Assembly: GCA_013397455.1 (NCBI GenBank)
Contig: VYZB01000723.1
Coordinates: forward strand, 124,001 to 188,000
Source of the DNA: Crotophaga sulcirostris
Lineage: Eukaryota > Chordata > Aves > Cuculiformes > Crotophagidae
Length of the DNA: 64,000 bases
Reading direction: 5' to 3'
Shown one piece after another: positions 11,340-24,700 of the stretch. Both the position numbers and the translations under genes were made by a program. Positions within the stretch are counted from its first letter, which is position 1. Each line of letters opens with the position of its first letter. The notes below the pieces were generated by a model, which searched no databases, had not been told where the DNA came from, and saw only the letters and a list, made by a program, of their open reading frames with translations.

Positions 11340-14300
11340 GAGAAAAATCAAAGGCAGAGTGAACCTATACCTAAAGTCTGAGCAATTCCCTCTCAGAAGC
11401 ACCAGTGCTGTGATTCAGGAAAAGACAAGCTTAAGAGAACTGCGAAGTTCTAGGTTGCAGCAGTTGAGCTCTGTCCAGATCCAGCCTGCACAAAACCAAA
11501 GACAAAAAAGGCAAGTCTCAAGGCAGGGTGCAGAAAACACTTTCCCTGTCCTGGAGCTTAGCCTATATCTCTTAGCATGAGCTTAAGACTTTCAAAAATA
11601 GATGTAGAGTGAACCTGTCTTCAGAGTGGGCAGATAAAACACAACCAAGCATCATTCTGAAATGACGTTAAAAAAGTAAAATAAATTGACAAATGAACAC
11701 TACGGGGTATCCCTCTTAACATGAGCCACTCCTTGATCCTCAAACACACAGTCTTAGTAGGCTTGAAAGCATAAACCAGATAAATTAACATAAGAAAAAG
11801 TAAAAAATACAGAGTCAAGGCATGTCTGATTTATTGCTCTGTGATTAAGTTGCTGCATTTATTAGTCATACCCTTTAATTTCACCTATTTTGCCTTTGAA
11901 TAGAGAAGGATCACGAAACTGAAGACTCCTGTGACCTACCCCAGGGGAAAGGGAATGCTTTGGAAGAATCTAATTTTAGAAGGCAATGTAATTTTGTTGA
12001 TTATGTTAATAACAATGCCCAAATGCTTCGGGGAGATCATGACTTACACGGAAATGCTTTTGCTATTTTGGTGGGAAATTAGTTGGTGCATTTCATTTTT
12101 CCTCAGGAATCAAAAATGCCAAGCTTCTTGAGCAACTAATAGCATCAAGTGTTCATCTGATTCTGTACAAATGTCCTGCTGAGCTCAAACATGGTCTCCA
12201 CCAGAGATACTATCCTCTAGAAACCACTCTGTTAAGTTATATTAACTGCCTATCTTGAAAACCACATCAACTAAAATGAAACTAAGTCAGATCACATCAA
12301 GTAGTCTCTGGCTAGAAAAAGTCTGAGGTCAGACAGGAGTGAGCCTGTTCTTTGATAAGGGGCAATGGGGTGATGACGATAAACTTATATCAACTGAAGA
12401 CCTGCCCTCGCAGCTCCTGCTGACTTCATTAAGGAATATGAGTCATAACATCCTTGGGAGATAATAAATTACGAAGCAACAAAATGAGAAAATATAATAC
12501 TTGGGTTTGGGCTCCAAACCACGTCACTACAAATAAAGGGTAACCTTAATATGTTCCAATTAGAAACTCCACAGGATAGCTTTAAATCCAAGCCTAATCA
12601 GAGTGGCCTAGGGTTGTGCTCCACCTCTGACATGCCTTTTTCTTTTTACTTTTTTGTCTGACTTATAAAGACCCAGATTTAGGAATTTTTTCTAAGAAAG
12701 TTACAATCTCCCCCTAACACTCTCTTCCATCTTTAAATGACTTAGTTCTACTATCAATGATAACTTGAGCTTAATTGTATTTTTATGCCTAGAAATTAAA
12801 CATTAATTTCTTAAGAGTTAGTAAATACTGCAATACTGTTTCATGTGAAGATGCTAGGCAATCAGCACCCTACAAACTCAAAACATTTTTCCTTTATCTT
12901 TACTTAAAGAAATATTTCCACTGGATTTGATGTTATTCTCCACCTCCCCTTTTTTGACTGTTTTTTAAGATAACCTAAAATGATCATCAGAAAGAAGTGT
13001 ATATATTTTTAGGATTTTTTTAGTTCAACATAGCGGAGAGAACTGTCTTTTAAGCTATAACATTATTCTTCACAGGTACACAGGGAGAGGTGATCCACAG
13101 TTCCTACAAGGACTGTATGAGTTGATCCTTGTTTGGAAAACAGATACAAAATTCTGTGGGTGTCCAGATAATTTATCACCAACTTTTCAAGAAGAAAAAG
13201 AAGTAATGCACTGCTAGACACCCAAGAAGTATCCAATAATGTTAATCAAATTACATATTGTTGCATTTGCCCAAAACAATTTATAGGCAAACTGACTGAA
13301 AAATCACTGTCAGGCAAACCAGTTACTGCAGCAGCAGGTAAAAGACAGCCTACCTGCCTTGGGATTTTCAATTATTTAGAGATTAAGGAGTCTAACCTCC
13401 CTTGGAAGTTTATGAGAGACCTCTTCACAAATCAGTAATCTACTTACTGCATGTTCCTTTCCATCTGTGTTTTCAGTCCATAATGTTTACTCTATAAACA
13501 AACCAATAGGAAGTTGAAAGAGGATATAATTTTGAGCATCCAAACGTTTCATGCTGCAGCCATGAAGTTAAGCACCTAAAATCTCCAACCGGTTTCCAGA
13601 GATCTGTGTCCTTTTCGTGTCCCTGCAGTTCTCGCAACCACCAGTTTACTCCCTCAAAACATCCTTTATTTCTACTGTGATCATGCCTCTTTTCACATGC
13701 CGATCCCTTGACTACTATTATTATGACATAAACAGAAAACAAAATTCTATAGTATTTTAAGAAAATTATTACTGAAACGTCAAATGATTTAAGAGAAATT
13801 AAGTTTCAAACTTGAAAGCTTCTTTTATCACAATTTCATAAGAAGATTTAGTGTGAGGTTGTCTTTTTGTGTGAATATTCATACAGGCACTAAAAATTAT
13901 AAACCCATTAGCTGTATTAGACAATTAGATTTTTCTCTTTAATCTGTACCTTCAAACTCCTGTCCCTTGAGGTTACGTCCCTCCCTAAAATTAAAGAGAA
14001 GCAAAATAACATCTCATTGTACCACTAATAGTTTGGGAGGTTCCTTTTGAGGGATTAACTACTGACTTTCTTATATGCTAGACCAACTGCTGTTTGGCAG
14101 TGGTGACTACCCTATATACAGCATCAACTGAAAGCTCTAGTGTGTCCAATGACTAGGTCCATGCTGAGCATTTCTCATCAAAACTGAAAACATAGGTCAC
14201 CCAACAGCATATGGCAGTTCTATGAAAGTAGCAAATTATTTTTGCAAACACAAACCCTTCCTTTCTTATGTTGTCAATCATGTTCACTGACATAATAGAA

Positions 14301-14471
14301 ACCTTCTTTCAAACGGAGAACCAGCATCTCAATTTTAGCCCCACACTTAAGCCTCTGTCGGCAGAACATTTCATGACTTTGCTGACATCCTTGGCATGGA
14401 GAGGATGAGGCAAAGTTTCTCTGTAGGGAATAGAGCACAGAAATTTGCACTTTTTCATGTACATCCACAAA

Positions 14472-14504
14472 CTTTCAGAAGCTGTCAGTCAATGCTTCTG
14501 AAAG
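14472..14504. repeat. Perfect 11-bp inverted repeat with 11-base loop
   Basis: CTTTCAGAAGC at 14472-14482 is exactly complementary to GCTTCTGAAAG at 14494-14504, leaving an 11-base loop. No pyrimidine tail or gene end beside it suggests a terminator. It may be a chance hairpin or part of a small noncoding RNA. Confidence 0.85.
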
Positions 14505-17500
14505 CTCAGCCTGTATTGCAGGCACTGACCACTACAGAGGTTATCCTAGTTGCCTGAAATGTAGCTATTCAAACTCGTGCATTTCTTTTGGTATCAGGAA
14601 GCACAGCAAGCTCATTAGATAAAATAAGCACCTCTTGCCTTTCTGCCAAAAACTCAGCTCATTTTAAAGAGCTTAATTTTAAGCCTAAACTCCTGCATCT
14701 TTCAGAAATGGCTTTTAAAAATTATTTTAATCTCAAATCTTCAGCTGATTTCACAAGAAATCATGGAAAAGAAGCTGAAATGGACAAAATGGCTCTTGCT
14801 GTCCATTAGGCTCTTGCTGTCCCATGCTGCCAAAGGGAGTGGGTCTGAAAGACTGATGCCAGGCACTCTCATAGCAAGGAAAAGGTCTTGCTTTCTGTGT
14901 GAAGGGAAAGGGAGGAAGGCAGCGGAGGGATGGACGGGAAAACACAGAGGAAGATGATGTGACTGGTCCAGCCCAGGAAGCCTTTTCAGCGCTCAAATAA
15001 TTATATGGAGCCAGGTCAGCAGGTTGTTGCTAAGTGGTGAGAAATAGGGAAAACACCAGTGTAGAGGCTGATGAGGTAAAGAGCACGGTGCAAAGAAAAC
15101 TGTCACCAGTATACTTCTGAAAGTCTGAGTAACTTGAACTGAATTTAAAGGTACTAGAAGAAGGATTTCCATGTATTTTCACTGACTGAGGCCTTAAGCT
15201 GAAGTGTACCATATGACATTAAAGAGTCATGCAATTACACCTTCCATTTTCATTGAAGCTTCTGCCAAGTTCATAATCATGCTGTTATCATGTATTAAAA
15301 TGATATTGGCCTCTTACTCCATGTTTCCCTTTCTGGACTTGTGAAAAAATATAACCAGCAATACAACACATGCCCCTGTGTTGTGTTGCTGGACAAGACA
15401 GGCACATAGCTAACCTTGGACTACAACAACAGAGAGAGTAGATATCTCAGCAAATGGTATGACAAAGAGAAAAACTCCACATCTGTTTCCGTTGTTTCAA
15501 GAGAACCTCTAAGGTCTTCCTGTAAGATGAGTGACAACTACAAGAAATAAAACTGACTGTCTTTCTTACAAAATGTTCTTGCTCTGAGCTCATACGTCGT
15601 TCACTTGTCAGTGCATAACTGACTCATCTTCAAAAGCCTTTGAGATGCAGTGGTGAATAATGTACTGTAGAAATGGAAAATGTTAATCTAATGCTATGCA
15701 AAGATCTGATAGGAGTAGTTCTAACTGCTGAGACAGAATGGGAAAATAATCAATAGAAAATAGTGAGTTACTAACCTGCACAAAGATTTTACCTTAAATG
15801 TGATTTTTTTTTTCACTCTGTTGAACTCTTCCTGTGGGCCAACTCTGGCCTTCCGAGAAAAACACTCTTTATTTGCTGGAGAATTAAGATTTGGAAACCT
15901 ACTCAAGCAATTTGCTTGACTGTTCAGCCAAACGACTGTCAACCAATTGTGCAATAAATAAATGGTTTAATCTTTTGTTCAAGTACTTCTGCTCTAATAA
16001 ATTATTTAAAATAGCTAGCTTTGGGGAATGTTTGGAAAAAAAAATCATGATGCAGCACAAAGCATGTGTCTGAATGGAAGGTAAGGAGATGGCAAGTGTA
16101 TGCAAGTAAACTGAACAACACCTTATTAATTGTCCCGATTCTGAGACAAGCATTGTCTCTTAAGTTCTCTTTGAGAAAAACTCTGAAGTGGGCTATGTTT
16201 GTCCATGGGAAAGGGAAGAAGCCTTCAAAGGAGGTTGTGCTCAGAAAAGTTCTAGTGTTGTTGTCATATGTACACTCCTCCTGATTTTATTTGCAACATG
16301 ACAAAGAACAGTACAGGGTGTTGCAGAAAGCCATAATTCTCCAGCTCCAGCTGAAGTATTCAGCTCCAACTGTCAACATTTTGTGACGGTAAATAGGAGG
16401 GATTCCTTTCCTTGAATCCACCCTGGGACAAGTTGATGATGTCCTGCTGCAGATGGCAGAAAAAAGTACTGTCTTTTCCATGGGAATTACTTAACAGAAG
16501 ATACTTTTGGTTTTTTAATTCACACTGACTGGTACTGGATTTTCAAGACACTGAATATCTTTACTTCTAGTATCTCCTTTCTCATCTTATCTTCGGAGTT
16601 ATCCTGTCAAAAGTAAAAACAAATAAAAGAAAAACTTTTAGTAGACATCTTCTTGCATTTCATGCCAAGAGCAGACGAGGGGAAAGAAAGAAACAGATAA
16701 AGTCAAACTTTGAAATAAACAAAAAATCAGATTTAGAAAAGAATCCATTTTAAAACAATAATTTGGAAGCATGAGCATGCAAAATAATTTTTTGAAACAA
16801 AATTTTAGCTTAAAGCTTACTGCTGAAAACTTGAATTGCAACAATTTTCTATATCAAAATGTCATTTCATAAAATCTCATTCCAGGGGAACTTTTCCAAG
16901 CCATTCTCCATTTTAAAAAAACTTCCAAAGAAATTACCACCATTTTGGTGATATTGTGAACCAGAAAGCAGCATGTGTACAACCACATGTTCCGCTACTT
17001 GCAATAATTACTCTGTTTGCCTAGCATCATGCAAAAACTAAATGCTTCTCTGATTCTTTTTTCCCTTTCATTAGAGATATTAGACATGCTCCTGGCAACT
17101 GCCATCCTTTTGCCTGTGTCCTTTCCATTACTTCAGAACAGAGATTCTTTCTCTTGCAAACTGTTTCTTCCTTCCTACCCCGAGCAGGCCCACAGGCGAT
17201 GGCAGTGAGACACCTGCAGCAATGGAGCTATATGTGGCCTCTTCCCCACAGCATAGACTGGGGCAATTGTCCTCCAGGCAAGAAGTCCAAGTATGATTTA
17301 AGTTACATGAGGCAAGCATCCTTTCCCTAAAGCACACTTAAGTTTGAGGAACTACATACTATTGGTCCCATGTGAAATGCCTTTCACGTAAGTCTCATGA
17401 CTTTGCCCCTCTAGACTTGTTTTGAACAGACCAGAGAGAATTTTGACCAGGGAGAGAGCTGTAACTCCAGGAAATACGTTTACACTAAAAGTACTGATAC

Positions 17501-20500
17501 CATTTTCCCTTCTACTTCCTGCACAAATTACTTTTGTGGTTTCCTTAGTTCATATGGTTTTGTGTATTTCTTCTAATTTTGCATTCCTTATTACTTTCGT
17601 GCCTTCCTCATGACAAGCTTTTTAACTGCTATCCTGCAATCTGGCTTCAGCCACTTGAGGTTGGTATGGGGATTGTTTTCTCCATGTGTTATCTCAGATA
17701 TATGGAGCTGGCTTATCCTAGATACATTTCTGGTTCAGGTGAAACATTGAGACCCTTCCATAGACCAGACATGCTTTGTGGATGGAGACACCATAGGGTT
17801 TCTCTATCAGCCACAAACCAGACTAACCGGAGTCTCTCTGCCTGTCCACAAGTTACTGGAAGATAGTAGGAGACCCGTTCACATTCTTCCACAGGCTAAT
17901 CAAAGCTTACAGTAAGGTATGTCAAATAAACAAATTATGTGCTTTTATTTTCATAGTGCAACTAAGAAAAGAAACCAGAGACAGATCTTAAAAAAACAGA
18001 GTCCAGGAGCTGGCAGATAGGATGGGAGATGGAAGCAAAACTGGCCTTTGTTATTGCAGTGGTCTGTACAGGTAAACATCCTGCTGAAAGCTAGGTCTAC
18101 CTTTGTCTACCAGTTCTGCACAAATGATGTGCAGTGCAAGATGCATAAGATTTTTATTGTGTATGACATAGAAATACCCACCTTATCTTCATCCTACCAG
18201 TCCTTACACTACTACTTGAAAACCTTCTTTTAAGAGCTAACTGTCCTAACTGTTCTAAATATCATTGAAAGAGAGAGACTAGCATTTCCAGAGGGCAATT
18301 CAGACCTCAGGGTAAGGGAGAAATCCTCTGGAAAGGTCTCTCTTGCCTTTGTCCATGGTGTAAGCCTAGGCAGCTGCACTCCTGAGGTAGGAGCTTCAGC
18401 AAAGCGTATAGCCTTTGTTTAAGTGGAGGTTGGCTGACGAAGGGGTCTGCAGGGCACAGGGTCAATCTCAGTGTAAGTGACACAGAAGTGATGTTTAATT
18501 GTCCCCATCTAGTGCACTCCAAGTAACACATAAAGACAAATGGGGTACCATATGAGCCTTTTTTTCTCACCTCCAACATCTTGACCCTTGTCATTCAACT
18601 CACAAGGCTACAAGGCATTCTGAGGAAGGCTGAAAATACCAAGGCCCTGTGCTCTGCAGCAGGTGGCATCTGCCATGTAATCCCAGAGCAACAGTGATCT
18701 ACAGCTTTGCTCTTTGCCAACACAGCTGATGCTGCTGAGTAGAGCATGAGTAGTGTTTTTGCCAGAGTAGACCATCTGGAAACACAATCAGAGTTCACAG
18801 CCTCTGGGGATTACTGAAACCAGCGAAGCATGAAAGGAAGGTTTGTGCCTCCAGCTACTTGTTTCTGTCATGACTTTAGCTGCATGCAGCAATAAGTTTG
18901 ACCCTCTAATGCAACTAAATAAAGTACAGTTACTTTCTCAGGTGCCAGTTCAGCTTGCTGCTATCAAAGAACAGACTGAACAGTAGCAGGTGTTGAGGTA
19001 ATATGAGGCCTTGATTATTCTTCGGTTATATAGAGTTGTCACAATACCTTGTTTAACATTAATTACAGATAAATTCCCATATGCTTCTCACCTGGATTAT
19101 TAAATATTGAGCAGGCTGATTCAGTTTTGACTGGGCTGTGAGAGTATAAAGACAAAATTACTCTTATACTCTTATACTGTGGCCCTAGTTGTTTCCTGGA
19201 AGCTAATCTTCCTCTTAAAACAGCAGTTGTGTGTAGAAACAAAAACACAGTCTAGGTCTTTCACTGAGGCCCAGGAGCCAATCCAGTACATAAAGCAGAT
19301 GCTTAAACCTTGGAGAGAAGCATAATGTCTGATAAAATATAAAAGTATAATCCATAAATAAACGGACTATATCAGGCTAATAGTTCTGAGAAAACCCTGC
19401 CCATCTCCTCCGACATACCCTCACTCCTCTCCCCAAAGTTATGAAATTTTCTACTAATTAAAAATAAAGAGAGATAAGTAACAAGAGGGGCAACTGCACT
19501 ATATGTTACAGTTTTGTTTCCAAAGCCACACAAAGTTCACAATAGGTTACAGCTGCTTTTGCATTAAGCTTAAAAAACTCCTAGTAGTTTAGACATTGTC
19601 TGAGAAGGGCTCAGGAAGCGGAACATCATCATCAAACAATGGAAACCATGAAAAGTTCTCCTTCAACCAACTATTGTGAAGAAAACAAGGAAAGGAAAGA
19701 AGTGTTTGCACTTGGACAGGGTTTTCTTATTTGTACTATTTGTGGGTTTTCCCATTAAATCACTGAAAAGTGCTCCAGGAGGAGGAATGTATTCCAAATT
19801 CACATTATAATTTTACTCACTGCTGAAAGAACTGCAGGACTATATTTAAGTGCTTGAATGAAATGAATACTCAAATACCAGGGTGCAATTTCAGGACCTA
19901 TAACAAATTTCTCCAAATAAATGAAAATCAAGCCTGCAATCGTCCTCTTAGTTTTGCAAGTCGTCTCCACAGAACATCTTTAAACATGTATGAAGGATTA
20001 TGAGATTGAAACAGAACTAAGGGAAGGAGGAAATGGAAGAGGAATCCTCTGTTCTTGCTACACTTGTACAGCATACAGGTGCCACACTAAGAATGGTGGG
20101 TTGGTTAAAAGAGATTTATTACTATTTTTTGACTAACTCCTTCTTTAATGGAATTTTGTTCCTAATTTCTTTTGCAGTCATCTTATACAGTTAACTATAT
20201 TTCCTTCATATCCCTTTTTATCAGTGAACTTTAGTAGAACAGATCTCCACAAAAGCTGCTTCAGTAGCATTTAAGGAGTTTGTTTGTGTGCTCAGTCTTG
20301 TTCTGCTGATACATCCATCCATCACTCCTAGAGCCTGGTGTGAAAATGTTAGTAGACATGATAAGTTCACCTAGTCCTATTTACACTTTAAGTAAACGTT
20401 GGATGTCCTACAACTGACACAGCAAATATAAATATTTGTAAATAAATCTACTGTCTAGCCACAGTGACTTTAATCTGGCCTACAAAGAACTAAATGCAGA

Positions 20501-20740
20501 TGGTTTGTCTGAATGGAACAGATTAAAGTTGTGTAATCACAGTCTGACAGCTTACAAATAGTATTAGTATGTATTATAGCAAATACATTGTAAGTAAAGA
20601 CAAAACAAAGAAGTTGGACTGTACAAATAAAAAATAATGGTGAGGATAATCCACTTCATACAGGTTATCTATCAACACAGACATTAAACATATAGCTTAA
20701 CTTCCTACTGCCTCCTGCGTAATACAAAACTATACATTCT
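14505..20740. other. Unique-looking noncoding DNA, no gene recognised
   Basis: No CR1 remnant and no recognised protein. Small local duplications occur: GGCTCTTGCTGTCC twice at 14791-14804 and 14809-14822, and a doubled TCTTATAC unit near 19160-19180. A minus-strand, exon-like 44-base segment at 19092-19135 is covered in the findings. Confidence 0.55.
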
Positions 20741-21720
20741 TATCAGCTCCCTCACAAGGAAAAGATCATGCCATGTAACACAGTAGGCAACACAGCAGAT
20801 AACACAGCAGTACTTCAACCAGGATAACAGCAGGCTGCATTCAAGACCGTGACCTGACACCCCGGCACTGGAGCCATCCCTGATAGCACTGGAGCCATCA
20901 GAGAAGAAAACTGCAGATATCAGGGCTATCTCAGCTTTATAAGTCATCTGACCAACAGATTGATCAGAAAGTGAGTCACGTCCTATTCCTGAGGGATCCC
21001 AGCAAAAGTTACTAATGCTGTCAGGGTCACATATGTAGACAGATAGAGCCATGACTTGTAAGGGTGACCTACCACATGACAGAGGTCCAACATCACACTG
21101 CTATAAAAGACAACTTGATGTCAAATGCCTACAAGATGTTAACTTCTGCTGACAATATTACGCTGCAGACCTAAAAAGATACACCGTGCGAAACCAATAA
21201 CCCGAGCAAAAGAAGAACAGTTCACTTTCTCAGCCACTTGCAGGAGAGAGTACAGCGTGTTTAGTGCAAGCGTAGCGAGATCTTCTAGCACCCTGATATA
21301 TCCTGCAGTAGAAATATCCTTTTTGACTTAAAGTTGCACCTTTAACTATATTTCTGAACTCCAGCCTTCAAGGTATCCCAGTAACCACCTTTTTAAACAC
21401 GTTATAAAAACTGTATCTTCTTTTTTATAAATCTTTTTGTGTCTGATGTGAACGCACTATTGCAAGATCATTCCCATCTCCCTGAAGACAGGGGCTGTCA
21501 TTCTCAGCAATATCTGGGGAACATGATGGATTCAAGACCAGCATCCATGCAGACAAACTGCTGGATATCCAACAGTTGCAGTTTTGCTATCCTGCCCTGC
21601 AGCTGCTCCTTCTGTTTTATTTCTAAGTTCTGTGTATCTTGCCCTCATCCAATGTCTGATACATTATGTTTTATGAATAAAGTTTGAATTTATTCAGTTG
21701 TTTTAAATAGAAATAAGTCT
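20741..21720. other. CpG-bearing segment, possibly an old LTR or other mobile element
   Basis: This segment differs from its surroundings. It has about six CpG dinucleotides within 21183-21280, in a window where CpG is scarce. It has a 14-base direct repeat, GCACTGGAGCCATC, at 20865-20878 and 20886-20899. It also has an AATAAA signal near 21676 followed by T-rich sequence. These traits suit a decayed solo LTR or other insertion. I could not recognise a family, clear TG...CA ends or a target-site duplication, so this is only a suggestion. Confidence 0.25.
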
Positions 21721-24700
21721 ATAACGCCAGAAAGAAATGATTGAACAGGTTCATTTTTCAGACGGTTTTCTTCTACACATTACATGGATTCCATCAAGCA
21801 TCACCTCTTTCCCTACAGGCCTGACTATCTTTGGTTCCCTCAAGCTGTTTGCTGTTTCTCAGGCACTGTTCTGGATGCCCATAGCTTTTCACGTTTCAAG
21901 CCTGATGGATGAGGAGTATGACATTTTAAGAGCTATCTGTTAATGTGCTAGAAACTGAGGCACAATTCAAGACTTTATCAACTTCTTGGCCAGCTAATCA
22001 ACACCTTACTTAGATTTGATACGGTCAATGTTAAGAGTTTGTCTATATTTCCCTGAACTTCATTCTGTTTTGTCTGTTCTGTCCCATTCATAGCATATCT
22101 AGGAAAAGCACATTTGCAAATATAAGGATTATTAACTGGCAATTCAGTGGACAGCTAAGGCCTTTGAAGTCAGTCTTGACAGCAACATTAGCTACGCAGC
22201 CATGGTTTATCAGAGGATAATATTTTCTGTTTGAACACAATCCCTTCTACCTATCAGAACTCTCTATATGTGTCACTAGCCTGTCACTGACTCCACAAAA
22301 AAAAACTGATTTCTTGGGGCAATACTTGGACTGAATGGATTCTCTCACAGCCTTGTGGAGTCTATACATTTAACATTTTCATGAAAAACTTTCTGCTGGC
22401 ACAAATCTACATTCCCTCAGTAGCTTATTATTCCCCCAATAATGTTCACCTTTTTTCTTGTTTAATAGGTGAAATGGGATTTGGCGTCAGCTGTTTTTAC
22501 TGTTGGTCCTATAGACAAGTTTAGAAGTGAAACACAACCCAAGTATAAATGAAAAATATATCCACTTGCTCTGGTCTTTTAAGATAAATTGTCAGGATCT
22601 GCTTTGAGATTCACCCTTTAGTCTCTTCCAATATCACAAACCTATCAGTGGGTGACTTTTGGTTTGCAAATTTTGTATAGATGAGCTGTCGTACAGTAGT
22701 TGTGCAGTATTTGCTCCTACTAGAACTGGGCCCAGCCATTTTGCTTTGCATCAAGTTGCAATCACTTCCAGATTAACTGCAGACAGGTACAATAGCTGCC
22801 ATTTATTTATAACACGCTTTGCTTTTATGCTTTACCCATATGAACATTTGCTTCTGTTTTCAGAAGGAAATTGCTTGGATGCAATAATTTTAATTAAAAA
22901 ATTGCCTAATAATTTGTTAAATTAACAGAGATGTGAATTACTTTGTGAATTATTCACTATATTTCTTTTCCTATTGAAGGACCAAAACTAAATAACATAA
23001 AAATGCCTTTATTTGTGGAATGAAGAGGGGACAGTCCAAACATAAGTCTGGGGACCCTCACTGTACACAAACAGCTTGAGGCAGTAAGAAAAACACACAC
23101 ATACAAGAGCATCTCTTGTCTCAGGTGCCAAATAACTTACTGCTTTGTTGGGTTTTTTTTGGTGAGGGCAGGTTTTGCACAGATCAAGGTACTGGTGAAG
23201 CTTCCGAATGCTTCTGCTTAACAACTCTTCTCTGTGTTCATGCTGAAGGGGATTGTCCTGGACAACAGCATGCATCAAAGATAAGGATAAGGTCTGTCGT
23301 TATCAGTACAAAGAATTCAGGAATCTCCTAGGTTACACATTCCAGGTAATACACTCAGGTGCTGGTAAAGCAAACCAGATTTATTTCCTATCCCAGTTGC
23401 AGGAACTGCAAGGATCAGCAGACACAGAAAAACATTCTGCCATTTCACTAGGCAGTCTCTAACGCATTTACCATTGTTGGCTTAAAAGGTAATTACCCTT
23501 CGGTCCACTGCAGTTTAGACAACTAAAGGGGACCTGGATTCCCTTCGTTGTTAATGGATCCAGTAATCTAACAACCCAACAACATTTCTTTTAACTTCTA
23601 GTAAGATTTTTGATTTTGGAAAAGATGAACAAGCATTTCTAAAACAACAGACTAGCACACTGCTTGAATATCATTGTCTGTTTCAAGGGCGCATTAACAG
23701 TTACACAGCTAATCAGACTCTCAGTGTTCTCTATTCGCACCAAACTTAAATGCCATTTTTACTCTTTAATGGGTAAAGACAATTTATTTTTCTTTCTTTG
23801 GGAGAAAAACTCGAAACATTTTTCTGGCACTTCCTATTTAATAAAAGAAAGTGAAGGAAAAAGGAAGTTCACAAACTGTTTTATAGACGTAAAAGCCAAT
23901 CTAAGAAAATGCTATTCTGAGACCATGTTCTGTACAGAGTAACAAATATTTGTGTTTAAAAAAACTGACATTTTTTATTCACCTAATCTGAATAGTCATA
24001 AAACCAAGAAAACTACACATATGCAGTATTAATTTCATATTAGAAGCACGATGCAGAAGGTTGTTTTGCATATTAGAAATTTTCCCTCTTTATTGTTACA
24101 AAAGTGAATTTCTAATGACTGCTGTTGAAAAACAATTGCAATATACAATTCTTTAGAGGATAAATTAAAAAATAGAATTACAGTTTTCTTGTAAGTTTCT
24201 TTTCTGGAAGGTTTATTTAACAAGACAAAAAGAACATACATTAAATCTTATTTCTTCCTTCATGTCCTAACAAACTTATGTCAGAGATATGCTGAGATAC
24301 ATGAAAAACAGAAAAATGTTTAATTAGACAAAGGTAGCTAAGGTTCTAGCTGCAACAAATCTCACAGTTCTTCAGTTTTCAAAATAATTCAAGAAAAATG
24401 AATTAGATAAGAGAGCAAACAATAATCCCATTAATAACAAAAGTATGGTAAACTTTGAAAAGATGTTGTTCTGAAGGTCATACCTAAATCACTAGCTTAT
24501 TTCAATATCCAAGGCACTATAAACTATTGACTGTAATTTTTGAGTTTCTTAAAATATCAGGCAATCTACAGAAATTCAATTGATTAAAATTCTGTCACTT
24601 TGATAACCCTATGCTAATTTTAAAGGGGTAAGATCATGCCAAGAGCTGAACAAATTGCAACTTTGCTACACGACTGCTCCTCAGTATGCAGCCAAAACTA

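Larger units (their letters stand above)
10626..14471. other. Noncoding stretch with several low-complexity runs
   Basis: No protein family recognised. It holds an A18 run (10817-10834), a G-rich run (10934-10954), a CTG run (10978-10993) and an A15 run (11325-11339), listed separately. A 111-base open segment with splice-like edges lies at 11080-11190 on the plus strand (see findings). The remainder is AT-rich and featureless to the eye. Confidence 0.55.

Noticed and set aside
18574..18619. Minus-strand segment with a good acceptor (CCTTCCTCAG) and GAG|GTGAGA donor
   Set aside because: All three frames contain stops and the segment is short. Splice-like pairs of this quality occur by chance in 64 kb.
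20705..21052. 115-codon minus-strand frame, the longest in the unique DNA outside CR1, as a gene
   Set aside because: It is rich in repeated CCV/VCYCV-like residues produced by the repeated ACACAG-type words at 20778-20810, and shows no known domain. It overlaps the segment suspected of being a mobile-element remnant.
22785..22860. Possible MIR start near ACAATAGCTGCCATTTATTTAT
   Set aside because: The match is short and imperfect and no further MIR body was seen.
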